Shown: piece after piece, positions 1-6,987 of the stretch | Layout: each line of letters opens with the position of its first letter | Position numbering within the stretch: position 1 is the stretch's first letter | Assembly (NCBI GenBank): GCA_025353235.1 | Contig: JANXQZ010000493.1 | Location: 1-8,560, forward strand | Length of the DNA: 8,560 nt | Direction of reading: 5' to 3' | Source of the DNA: Bryobacterales bacterium | GTDB lineage: Bacteria; Acidobacteriota; Terriglobia; Bryobacterales; Bryobacteraceae | Notes under the pieces: generated by a model | Databases searched by the model: none | What the model saw: the letters and a program-made list of their open reading frames with translations, nothing else | Told to the model about the DNA's origin: nothing | Position numbers and translations under genes: made by a program

Positions 1-98
1 CCGCAGATTAACAATCTTCCCCACTACTATTCGCGCGCCTGTTGCATGGGCTTGCCGCTCTGTAGCCGGCTGCCTGCCTATGGTTTTCCAAAAATGCC
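1..98. other. Non-coding or edge sequence downstream of the LysR gene
   Basis: I see no supported gene here. The minus-strand LysR gene stops at 99, and the following bases on that strand include a short T run (TTTTT at 90-94 of the plus-strand A run) without a convincing stem. A gene end lying beyond the left edge cannot be excluded. Confidence 0.3.
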
Positions 99-1010
99 TC
101 ACACCGCGGACACGTCGCCCGACCTTGGCAGCCAGTTCGCCCAATCCAGCGCGACGGAGCATAGCGCCCGCAAAGCAGCCGAGGGATGGGCAGTCTTGCG
201 ATAAATCAGCCCCGTTTCCGTAAACAACCGCCGATCCCGCAGGCGCAGCAGCCGCAGCGCTCCCCGCTGAACATCCTCCGACACGCTCCACAACGGAAGC
301 AGCGAAGCGCCCAAGCCGAGCTTCACGAGTTCCTTGATCGAGTCCGCCTGATCGTTGTGCATCACCACTTTGGGCTCGAACCCCACCTCAACGCAGAAAC
401 GCCGGATCGCCTCCTCGATCACCACCGCCCTCTGATAGAAGATGAACGGCCGCTTGGCTAGGTCCTGCACATCGACGTCCGCGCTGGCTGGATCGTTAGG
501 GGGCACCACGAACACCATCTCCGCGCGCCAAAGCGGGACGGCAATCAATTGCGGCGCCGTCACCGGAAGATTCATAAGCAGCACGTCCACCTTACCGCTC
601 TGCAGGTCGTCGAACAGCACATGATCGTTCCCGGTTACGAGACGCATCTCGACGTTCGGATATTGCCCCAGAAAAGCTCTTAAAAGGTGGGGGACGACCG
701 ATACGGAAATATGGGGGCCGCAGCCGAAGCCGAGATGACCGCGACGAAGACCGGCAAGTTCGCCTACGGCTTGGAGAGCCTCGTCATGTTCCCGCAGGAT
801 GCGCTGCGCGTAAGCGTGAATCAGTCCGCCAGCTTCGGTCAGGACCAGCTTGCGTCCGCTTCGCTCGTAGAGTTTCGCCCCTACGTTGGCTTCCAACTGG
901 CGCATCTGGTCGAAGACGGCGGGAGCGGAGAGATGAAGAATTTGTCCAGCGCGGCCAAAGTTCCCGGATTCGCTCACCGCGATCAGGGCTCGGAGGTGCG
1001 AGAGTTCCAT
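99..1010 (-). CDS. LysR-type transcriptional regulator
   Basis: A 303-residue protein of standard LysR length. The N-terminal winged helix-turn-helix spans about residues 1-60 (begins MELSHLRALIAV; then SGNFGRAGQILHLSAPAV and a wing with LEANVGAKLYER). A linker helix follows, then a periplasmic-binding-protein-like effector domain (about 90-295). It should act in the cytoplasm as a DNA-binding tetramer responding to a small ligand; I cannot name the ligand. The frame stays open upstream to an ATG at 1094, but I chose the ATG at 1010: family homology begins exactly there, and a candidate promoter (TTGACT, 17 bp, TACAGT) would start transcription near 1072, downstream of 1094. Neither start has a clear ribosome binding site. 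It is divergent from the receptor gene at 1144, the usual arrangement for a LysR regulator and its target; that link is inferred. Confidence 0.93.
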   Translation of the reverse strand: MELSHLRALIAVSESGNFGRAGQILHLSAPAVFDQMRQLEANVGAKLYERSGRKLVLTEAGGLIHAYAQRILREHDEALQAVGELAGLRRGHLGFGCGPHISVSVVPHLLRAFLGQYPNVEMRLVTGNDHVLFDDLQSGKVDVLLMNLPVTAPQLIAVPLWRAEMVFVVPPNDPASADVDVQDLAKRPFIFYQRAVVIEEAIRRFCVEVGFEPKVVMHNDQADSIKELVKLGLGASLLPLWSVSEDVQRGALRLLRLRDRRLFTETGLIYRKTAHPSAALRALCSVALDWANWLPRSGDVSAV

Positions 1011-1040
1011 GGACACGATTAGTGTAGCGCCATTCAGGAT

Positions 1041-1091
1041 TTCCGAATGCTCCGTTCCGAATTCACGACCGCACTGGAACTGTAATTCCGA
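1041..1091. repeat. Repeated TTCCGA(AT) motif in the divergent regulatory region
   Basis: TTCCGAAT occurs at 1041-1048 and again at 1055-1062, so the two copies start 14 bp apart. A shorter TTCCGA copy is at 1086-1091. The first two copies also create a GAA-N7-TTC dyad. The cluster sits where a LysR regulator would be expected to bind, roughly -65 to -45 relative to the receptor's predicted start site. Binding by the neighbouring LysR protein is an inference. Confidence 0.4.
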
Positions 1092-1107
1092 CATATAATG
1101 GAGTCAA
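1079..1107 (-). promoter_or_regulatory. Candidate sigma70 promoter of the LysR gene
   Basis: On the minus strand a TTGACT box (1102-1107, 5 of 6 consensus) is followed after exactly 17 bp by TACAGT (1079-1084, 4 of 6). Transcription would begin near 1072, giving a leader of about 60 nt before the ATG at 1010. It overlaps the candidate -10 of the divergent receptor gene, so the two promoters could compete or be controlled together. Found by eye, with no experimental support. Confidence 0.45.
1094..1099 (+). promoter_or_regulatory. Candidate -10 box of the receptor gene
   Basis: A perfect TATAAT lies 45 bases before the receptor ATG. No convincing -35 box is present at 16-18 bp spacing (the bases there read GCACTG). 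A good -10 with a poor -35 fits an activator-dependent promoter, and the divergent LysR protein is the obvious candidate activator. Direct TTCCGAAT repeats lie just upstream at 1041-1048 and 1055-1062. Confidence 0.45.
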
Positions 1108-1143
1108 ACGACAATTCACGTCGAATTGTAGAAGGGGTTAGCC

Positions 1144-4100
1144 ATGAAGCTAAGGATGTACTCGCTCGTCCTTGTATTATTTTTGTCCGCCAGCATGCTG
1201 GTCTATTCGCAGGCCGTCAACGGCACGCTGGTGGGGACTATTTCCGATTCAAGCGGTGCCTCCGTGGCCAACGCGAAAGTCGCTCTCACTGAAACCAACA
1301 CCGGCGTCACCCGGATTTCCAGCACAAACGACAGCGGCAACTACACGTTTTCCGACCTGCCTCCCGGAACCTATTCCATAACAATAGAATTTGCAGGATT
1401 CAAGCGCGTCACCCGTCCCGGAATCGATGTGCAAGCCAACACGTCGCCTCGCATCGATCTTGTTTTGCAGCCCGGCAACGTCTCGGAGAGTATTGAGGTA
1501 AGCGGGGAAGCGCCGCTGCTGCAAACCGAGCGGGCCGACACCGGACGTTCGATTGAAAGCAAGACCATTGAGGATCTGCCGCTGGGCGGCAGCCATAATT
1601 TCCAGGCTCTTAGCATTCTGGTGCCTGGGGCCGCAGTACCTGGAGGTCAGCACTCGTCGTTTTTCAACCCTCAAGTCAGCTTGGCGACTCGCTTCAACGG
1701 GCAATCCCGCTTAGGCAATAACCTGCAGCTCGAAGGTGTGGACGACAACGAACGCACCGGGCTTCTGCAAGTGCTGATTCCGCCGCAGGAAGCGATCCAG
1801 ACCGTCGATATTTCGACCAGCAACTATGACGCGGAAATCGGACGCGCCACTGGAGGTGCCATCAACGTCATCTTAAAATCCGGCACCAACCAGTTCCACG
1901 GCGAGGCGTATGAAACGAATCGCGTCAGCGCACTTGCGGCTAGGAACTGGTACGATCCGGCCCGCGGACACTTCACGTATAACTACTTCGGCGGTGTGAT
2001 CGGCGGACCGATCATCAAGAACCGGACGTTCTTCTTCGGGGACTACCTTCGCATCGAAGATCACAGCGCGAATAACGACCGTTTAACCGTGCCTACCGCC
2101 CAGCAGCGCACCGGCGATCTTAGCGGCTCCCCGACGACCATTTACGATCCCGCCACGGGTGATCCCATGACGGGCATCGGTCGGACGCCGTTTCCCGGCA
2201 ACATCATTCCTCCCAACCGCATCAACCCGGTTTCGGCGAAGATTCTCAGTCTGATTCCTCAGCCGAACCTGCCGAGTGCCGGACTGAACCAAAATTATTT
2301 CGTGAATAGCCCGTTTTACCGGAATACCGATCAGTTCGATGTGAAAGTTGACCATAACCAAACGGATAACGACCGGCTATCGGTTCGCCTCAGCTTCTCG
2401 CGTCCCGTAACGGCGGATGCCTCTGTTTACGGAATTTACGGCGGTCCGCGCGGAGTGGGCGGCTCTGGATTCGAGGGGACAGGCATCCAGAACACCTACA
2501 GCGGTGCTATCAATTACAACCACATTTTTTCGCCGACCCTGATCACGGAAGCGCGCGTTGGAATCAACCGTTACCGGAACGATGCTCAACAGGTCGGCTA
2601 CGGAGCGGCCACCGCCGATGCGCTCGGAATTCCCGGGATCAACGGAATTCCATGGACTAGCGGCCCTCCTGAAATCAACCTGAGCAATTATGGCGATCCA
2701 TTCATCGGCTTCTCAGCCAGTCTGCCTTGGATTCGCGCCGAAACGAATGTCTTGTTCGTGAATACCTGGACGAAGACAAAGGGTAATCACACCTTGAAGT
2801 TTGGGGGCGACTTGCGCCGAATTCGCGACGACTTACTGCAGACTCAGAGCTACAATCCTCGCGGGAGAATCAGTTTTGGGCAGTCGCAAACTTCTATTCC
2901 TGGCGCAAATACCAGCCAGCAGAATTCGCTCGCGAGTTTCCTGCTGGATGTGCCGTCCGATGAAGGTCGCGATTACCCCGTTGCTTTCCCAGCCTATCGC
3001 GCCTGGCAGTTCTTTGCCTTCGCCCAAGACAAGTGGATAGTAACGCCAAAGTTGACGATCGATCTGGGATTGCGTTGGGAGTTCTATCCTCCGGCAACCC
3101 CGGCGCATGCTGGCGGATTTTCGCAGTACGATTTTACGAACAATAGCTTAGTGATCGCCGGTATCGGCGGCAATCCCTCCAACTTGGGGCTGCACGCCAA
3201 CTATACCGACTTCGCTCCCCGGCTCGGAATTGCGTATCGCCTCAACGAAAAGACGGTGATCCGGACGGGCTTCGGCATTAGCTATTCGCCGTTCCCGGAC
3301 AATACTTACGCCTACAACTATCCGGTCAAGCAGAATAATTTTTTTGGGGGGAATTGCGGATTCTGCGTAGCGCAGGTAAACGGACAACCTGCCACGTTCC
3401 AAGGTGGATTCCCACCATTCGCGGCGACGGTAATTCCAAGCAATGGAATTATCAAGAACGCAGATCTAAACCAGTCGTACATTACGATTAACCCGCATTT
3501 CAAGGAGCCTTACGTCGAGACCTGGAACATTGCAGTTCAGCGATCTCTTCCCTGGAATCTCGCCCTTGATGTCGCTTACCTCGGGAACCATGGAGTGGAT
3601 CAGCCTTACCAGCAGAATTTGAACGCATCGACTACGCTGGGCGCTGGCATTCAGGGTCAACCGTTGTATGCGCAATTCGGCAAGAAGTCGGGAGCTACCC
3701 TTTTCTTTGCAGGTCTGGGCTCTATGTACAACGGGTTGCAAGTGAAGCTGGATAAGCGCTTCGCTGGCGGTTTCGCTTTGACCACGGCTTACACCTGGAG
3801 CAAGTCCATGGGTTTCCAGTCCGAGGATGGGGGGATCAACTACTACATCAATCCGAAGAGGAACTGGCATGTGCTGGACTTCAACCGGACCCACTACTTC
3901 GTGCAGAGCTATGTTTACGAACTGCCCTTCGGCAGGGGCAAGAAGTTCTTGCAGTCCGGCCCGGCTGGATACGCCTTGGGCGGGTGGCAGTTTAACGGCA
4001 TCCTGAGCATCGGTTCGGGGACGCCGCTCAACTTCGGAGGTACGACGGCCATTCTCAACGCTCCTGGCAACTCTAACAATCTCAACTATTTCGGCCCTGG

Positions 4101-4485
4101 CGGAATCCAGATCACCAAGGGCAACGGCCGCAGCGCACCCTGGTTCAACAATACAATTTGCAACTTTAACCCCGCGAAGGGAGCGCTTGTCACCACACAG
4201 TGCTTTGCGCAACCCGGAGTGGAAAATGGTGGCCAAGCGGAGTTCGGCAACCTTGGATGGAACAACATCAACGGGCCGGGATTCTGGAATCTGGATGCTT
4301 CGATCTTCAGGAATTTCCAGATCACGGAACGCTTTAAGCTGCAACTCCGAGGCGAAGCTCTGAGCGCAGTGAATACTCCAAACTGGAACAATCCAAACAC
4401 CGACATCACCAGTTCCAACTTCGGTTTTATCACCGGTGCTGGCGGATCTCGTTCGATCCAGCTCGTCGCGAAGCTGTACTTTTAA
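1144..4485 (+). CDS. TonB-dependent-receptor-like outer membrane protein with N-terminal carboxypeptidase-regulatory domain (Oar-like)
   Basis: A 1113-residue outer-membrane protein. Residues 1-24 are a Sec signal peptide (a K/R-containing start, then LVLVLFLSASMLVYSQA). Residues about 26-110 form a beta-sandwich of the carboxypeptidase-regulatory type (GTLVGTISDSSGASVANAKV, then a D-S-G-N-Y-T-F turn and LPPGTYSI). A plug domain follows at about 113-265, including NYDAEIGRATGGAINVILKS, then a long beta-barrel ending in Q-L-V-A-K-L-Y-F with the terminal Phe typical of BamA substrates. Proteins of this architecture are numerous in Acidobacteria and are thought to take up large organic substrates with TonB energy; the substrate cannot be read from sequence. 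The start is supported by a GAAGGGG ribosome binding site at 1131-1137. Two cysteine pairs (738/741 and 1006/1020) may form disulfides in loops. It is divergent from the LysR gene. A T7G6 tract lies inside the frame at 3339-3351. Confidence 0.95.
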   Translation: MKLRMYSLVLVLFLSASMLVYSQAVNGTLVGTISDSSGASVANAKVALTETNTGVTRISSTNDSGNYTFSDLPPGTYSITIEFAGFKRVTRPGIDVQANTSPRIDLVLQPGNVSESIEVSGEAPLLQTERADTGRSIESKTIEDLPLGGSHNFQALSILVPGAAVPGGQHSSFFNPQVSLATRFNGQSRLGNNLQLEGVDDNERTGLLQVLIPPQEAIQTVDISTSNYDAEIGRATGGAINVILKSGTNQFHGEAYETNRVSALAARNWYDPARGHFTYNYFGGVIGGPIIKNRTFFFGDYLRIEDHSANNDRLTVPTAQQRTGDLSGSPTTIYDPATGDPMTGIGRTPFPGNIIPPNRINPVSAKILSLIPQPNLPSAGLNQNYFVNSPFYRNTDQFDVKVDHNQTDNDRLSVRLSFSRPVTADASVYGIYGGPRGVGGSGFEGTGIQNTYSGAINYNHIFSPTLITEARVGINRYRNDAQQVGYGAATADALGIPGINGIPWTSGPPEINLSNYGDPFIGFSASLPWIRAETNVLFVNTWTKTKGNHTLKFGGDLRRIRDDLLQTQSYNPRGRISFGQSQTSIPGANTSQQNSLASFLLDVPSDEGRDYPVAFPAYRAWQFFAFAQDKWIVTPKLTIDLGLRWEFYPPATPAHAGGFSQYDFTNNSLVIAGIGGNPSNLGLHANYTDFAPRLGIAYRLNEKTVIRTGFGISYSPFPDNTYAYNYPVKQNNFFGGNCGFCVAQVNGQPATFQGGFPPFAATVIPSNGIIKNADLNQSYITINPHFKEPYVETWNIAVQRSLPWNLALDVAYLGNHGVDQPYQQNLNASTTLGAGIQGQPLYAQFGKKSGATLFFAGLGSMYNGLQVKLDKRFAGGFALTTAYTWSKSMGFQSEDGGINYYINPKRNWHVLDFNRTHYFVQSYVYELPFGRGKKFLQSGPAGYALGGWQFNGILSIGSGTPLNFGGTTAILNAPGNSNNLNYFGPGGIQITKGNGRSAPWFNNTICNFNPAKGALVTTQCFAQPGVENGGQAEFGNLGWNNINGPGFWNLDASIFRNFQITERFKLQLRGEALSAVNTPNWNNPNTDITSSNFGFITGAGGSRSIQLVAKLYF

Positions 4486-4514
4486 AGCAACACGGTTGTT
4501 ACGCTGCCGGGGCA

Positions 4515-4539
4515 AAGCGGTTCTCACGGAGGACCGCTT
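4515..4539 (+). terminator. Strong hairpin between the receptor gene and der
   Basis: The arms AAGCGGTTCTC (4515-4525) and GAGGACCGCTT (4529-4539) form an 11-bp stem with one G-U pair around an ACG loop, starting 30 bases after the receptor stop. The 3' side has only two Ts before GAAAG, so it is a poor classical intrinsic terminator. It could instead stop transcription with Rho, or protect the 3' end of the receptor mRNA. Either role separates the receptor transcript from der. Confidence 0.5.
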
Positions 4540-4576
4540 GAAAGTGGTCAATTGCAGCCGGTCGACGCAAGCACGC

Positions 4577-4582
4577 TATCAT
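4577..4582 (+). promoter_or_regulatory. Candidate -10 box just before the der start codon
   Basis: TATCAT matches the TATAAT consensus at 5 of 6 positions and ends 8 bases before the ATG at 4591, so transcription would start at or next to the A of the start codon. No Shine-Dalgarno is visible there. A weak -35-like TTGCAG lies at 4552-4557 with a 19-bp spacer, longer than ideal. This supports a leaderless der mRNA but does not prove it. Confidence 0.35.
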
Positions 4583-4590
4583 TAACCTGC

Positions 4591-5889
4591 ATGACGGAAG
4601 AACGGAGCCTGCCGGCGGTAGTCATCGTCGGACGGCCCAATGTGGGCAAATCCACCTTATTTAACGCGATTATCGGCCAGCGAAAGTCTATCGTCGGGGA
4701 CGAGCCCGGCATCACCCGGGATCGCATCTATGGGGAAGGAACGTACTCGAACCGTCCATTTGCCCTAATCGATACGGGCGGCATCATTCCCAATGACGAA
4801 GAGATGATCCCGACCGAAATCTTCAAGCAGGCCCGGGTAGCGCTGGAAGAGGCCGCCCACATTATTTTCGTCATCGATGGGCGTACAGAGATCACAGGCA
4901 TTGACCGCGACCTTGCGCGCTTGTTGAAGCAACTCGGCAAACCGGTTTCGCTCGCCGTGAACAAAATCGATACGCTGGCCACCGAGAGCCTCACCAACCA
5001 GTTTTACGGCCTGGGATTTTCGGATGTGTTCTCCGTTTCGGCCGAGCATCGCATGGGATTTGACGACTTGCTCGATCATGTTACGAGCACTTTCGCCCTT
5101 CAAGGGGAAGAAAAGCCGCCCAGTGAAAAGCCTACGATACGAGTCGCGATTATTGGACGGCCCAATGTGGGCAAGTCGACCCTGCTGAATGCGCTGGTAG
5201 GGTCCGAGCGCGCTATTGTTTCACCGGTCGCCGGAACCACGCGCGATTCGGTAGACGAAACCGTAGAGACGGAAGGCGCTACTCTCGTTTTCGTAGATAC
5301 AGCGGGTATTCGCCGCAAAGGCAAGACCAAGCTCATGGCGGAGAAGATGAGCGTCGTAATGGCTAGGCGGAACATTCGCATGGCTCACGTCGTGGTGGTT
5401 TTGCTGGATGCCACGGAAGGCGTGTTGAGCTCGGACGCGACCATTGCCGGTTACGCCCACGAAGAAGGCCGGGCGTTGATCGTGGCTGTGAACAAATGGG
5501 ACACCTCTGCGGACAAGAGTCAAAAAGATTTCACGCAGTCCGTCCGAGACGAACTGAAGTTTCTCGACTATGCTCCAGTGGCTTACCTCTCGGCGAAGAC
5601 TGGCTACGGAGTGCCGCGGCTGTTCGGACTGATTCAGCAATGCTACGAGGCGGCCTCGAAGCGCATCACCACCGGAGAACTGAATCGGTTTATGGAGATG
5701 GTGCGGTTCGAAGGCGACGTAAAGCTGTTTTACATCACGCAGGGATCAATCAGGCCGCCCACGTTCACGGCGTTCACCGATAAGGGCGAGAAGCTGCATT
5801 TTTCGTCGGAGCGATTCCTGGTGAACCAGTTGCGCAAGCGATTCGGCTTTCAGGGGACTCCGCTGGTAATCAAATCCCGGCGGCGATGA
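4591..5889 (+). CDS. der: Ribosome-assembly GTPase Der (EngA)
   Basis: A 432-residue tandem-GTPase protein, near the usual family length. The first G domain has GRPNVGKS at residues 14-21, then DTGG and NKID. The second has GRPNVGKS at 189-196, then GTTRDS, DTAGIRRKGK, NKWD and SAKTG. The C-terminal KH-like domain includes FYITQGSIRPPTF and ends GTPLVIKSRRR. Der binds the 50S subunit and is needed for its late maturation; it is essential in the bacteria studied. The frame extends upstream to a TTG at 4552, but the ATG at 4591 places the first G domain at the usual distance from the N-terminus. No Shine-Dalgarno sequence precedes it. A TATCAT box at 4577-4582 suggests a leaderless transcript. 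The stop overlaps the start of the next gene (ATGA). Confidence 0.97.
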   Translation: MTEERSLPAVVIVGRPNVGKSTLFNAIIGQRKSIVGDEPGITRDRIYGEGTYSNRPFALIDTGGIIPNDEEMIPTEIFKQARVALEEAAHIIFVIDGRTEITGIDRDLARLLKQLGKPVSLAVNKIDTLATESLTNQFYGLGFSDVFSVSAEHRMGFDDLLDHVTSTFALQGEEKPPSEKPTIRVAIIGRPNVGKSTLLNALVGSERAIVSPVAGTTRDSVDETVETEGATLVFVDTAGIRRKGKTKLMAEKMSVVMARRNIRMAHVVVVLLDATEGVLSSDATIAGYAHEEGRALIVAVNKWDTSADKSQKDFTQSVRDELKFLDYAPVAYLSAKTGYGVPRLFGLIQQCYEAASKRITTGELNRFMEMVRFEGDVKLFYITQGSIRPPTFTAFTDKGEKLHFSSERFLVNQLRKRFGFQGTPLVIKSRRR

Positions 5890-6686
5890 TCGGCGCGGCC
5901 TCGCGATCCATCGTATTCTGCGACGCCGCCGAGGACGCCGCTTTAGCTCGCGAAATTGGCGACTTCCTGGAAACGCACCTGCCCGTGACCGCTTTCTACG
6001 AGGAAGGCTTGATCCGGCCGGAGTTCGATCTCGTCGACGCAGCGGCTCGGGGGCTTTCCGCCGACACTGCGATCGTACTGCTTTCGCCCCACACTATCCC
6101 AAAACGCTGGGACCGCGCTCGTTGGGAGCCCGTGCTTCTCCAAGAGCCGCGCGAATTTGGCTCGCAAATTATATTTGTCGTCGCGAGCGAGTGCCGTGTC
6201 CCCGATCTGCTGCGGCGGCAAGCCTTCTTCGACAAGCGCGAGATCAAGCGGCACCTGCTCAGGCAGAGCGAGCCGTTTCAAAACACGGTCGATCTCCCTG
6301 AGCCTATCTTCGATTTTCAGCCTCACTTGGTGGAAGGGTTGCGGGTCGCTATCGCGGATCGCCCAGGATCAGCAGAGGGTGTCAGCCGCGACCTCGCGTT
6401 GGAGTTCGCGACGGCCTGCAGAGGTGACTTTGAAGCAATTTGTTGGATCGATTGCGCTGGTCGCAGCCGAACAGGAATTTCGGGAGACGTTTCCCACGCG
6501 CTTGGGTTGCGCCTGTCAGGCAGCTTCGGGCAGAACCGGCGCGCCTTGCTTGCATTCAGCGAGCTTCGCCGATGCCTATTTATCTTTGAACACCTAAGTC
6601 GGGATGACTTGGATCTGGTCGCGTCAACAGCAGCGGCTACAGCCTCAGACGCCTCGGAAGACTACACAGCTTGGGTTTATCTTTAG
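5886..6686 (+). CDS. TIR-like domain protein with degenerate NB-ARC/STAND-like C-terminal half
   Basis: A 266-residue protein whose ATG overlaps the der stop (ATGA), implying translational coupling. Residues 8-119 resemble a bacterial TIR domain: strand A SIVFCDAAEDAALAREI; a F-Y-E-E-G-L-I-R-P-E segment where TIR proteins have D-E-x-x-L-x-P-G; then DTAIVLLSPHTI; a W75/W80-E81 region where the catalytic Glu of NADase TIRs lies; and QIIFVVA. Residues about 150-245 follow the order of an NB-ARC/STAND core: GLRVAIADRPGSAEGVSRD at the P-loop position, then LALEFA, FEAICWIDCAGRS, and RCLFIFEHL at the Walker B position. The P-loop Gly-Lys-Thr is replaced by Ser-Arg-Asp and the Walker B Asp by Glu, so nucleotide binding seems lost. 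There is no signal peptide, so it should be cytoplasmic. TIR assignment is fairly likely; the NTPase relic is an inference by eye. Function unknown. Confidence 0.85.
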   Translation: MIGAASRSIVFCDAAEDAALAREIGDFLETHLPVTAFYEEGLIRPEFDLVDAAARGLSADTAIVLLSPHTIPKRWDRARWEPVLLQEPREFGSQIIFVVASECRVPDLLRRQAFFDKREIKRHLLRQSEPFQNTVDLPEPIFDFQPHLVEGLRVAIADRPGSAEGVSRDLALEFATACRGDFEAICWIDCAGRSRTGISGDVSHALGLRLSGSFGQNRRALLAFSELRRCLFIFEHLSRDDLDLVASTAAATASDASEDYTAWVYL

Positions 6687-6949
6687 TTAAATAGGCGCGA
6701 AAACGCGAACAAGGCCAGCAAGGCCCCAGCGAATTGAACGCCATAAAGCAGAGCTTGCGAGGCCTCGTCCACCTCGGGTTTGTGGAGCGGGTCAACCGAC
6801 TGGAGCACCAGAAAATCATTCGGGAATTCGCTACGCAATCGATCCGAAAGCTTGTTCACGAGTGCGGCGGCCTGACCTCGATTAAAAATTGCCCAGAGTC
6901 CGGCGAAGGCGAGCGGGCTGAAGAAGCAAAGCTTTACGAGCTCACGCAT
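6683..6949 (-). CDS. Small two-helix membrane protein, unknown function
   Basis: An 88-residue protein I do not recognise. It has a hydrophobic N-terminal segment (about residues 4-22, LVKLCFFSPLAFAGLWAIF), a polar middle with charged and acidic stretches (about 23-65), and a second hydrophobic segment (about 66-86, including VQFAGALLALFAF). This predicts an inner-membrane hairpin. The start has a good ribosome binding site: on the minus strand AGGA sits 6 bases before the ATG at 6949. Its stop overlaps the convergent TIR-like gene by 4 bases (6683-6686), and its start is 38 bp from the divergent selenoprotein gene. A 75-residue frame on the opposite strand (6734-6961) is polar and patternless, and I take it as a shadow. 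The role of this gene is unknown. Confidence 0.62.
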   Translation of the reverse strand: MRELVKLCFFSPLAFAGLWAIFNRGQAAALVNKLSDRLRSEFPNDFLVLQSVDPLHKPEVDEASQALLYGVQFAGALLALFAFSRLFN

Positions 6950-6987
6950 ACCTCATCCTAACACCGCATGCAGTAAACTATGCTTCA

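Noticed and set aside
1011..1094. N-terminal extension of the LysR protein to the ATG at 1094
   Set aside because: The extra 28 residues do not match the LysR family, and the candidate promoter would start transcription downstream of that codon.
3466..4551. A 361-residue open frame on the minus strand, opposite the receptor gene
   Set aside because: It lies almost wholly antisense to a clearly coding gene, shows no domain pattern or signal, and its composition is what the reverse reading of a GC-biased gene produces.
6696..6707. CGCG-AAAA-CGCG as a terminator after the TIR-like gene
   Set aside because: The stem is only 4 bp, there is no T run, and it lies within the coding sequence of the convergent membrane-protein gene.
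6734..6961. A 75-residue plus-strand frame opposite the small membrane protein
   Set aside because: It is polar without recognisable features, whereas the opposite strand encodes two plausible membrane helices with a good ribosome binding site.
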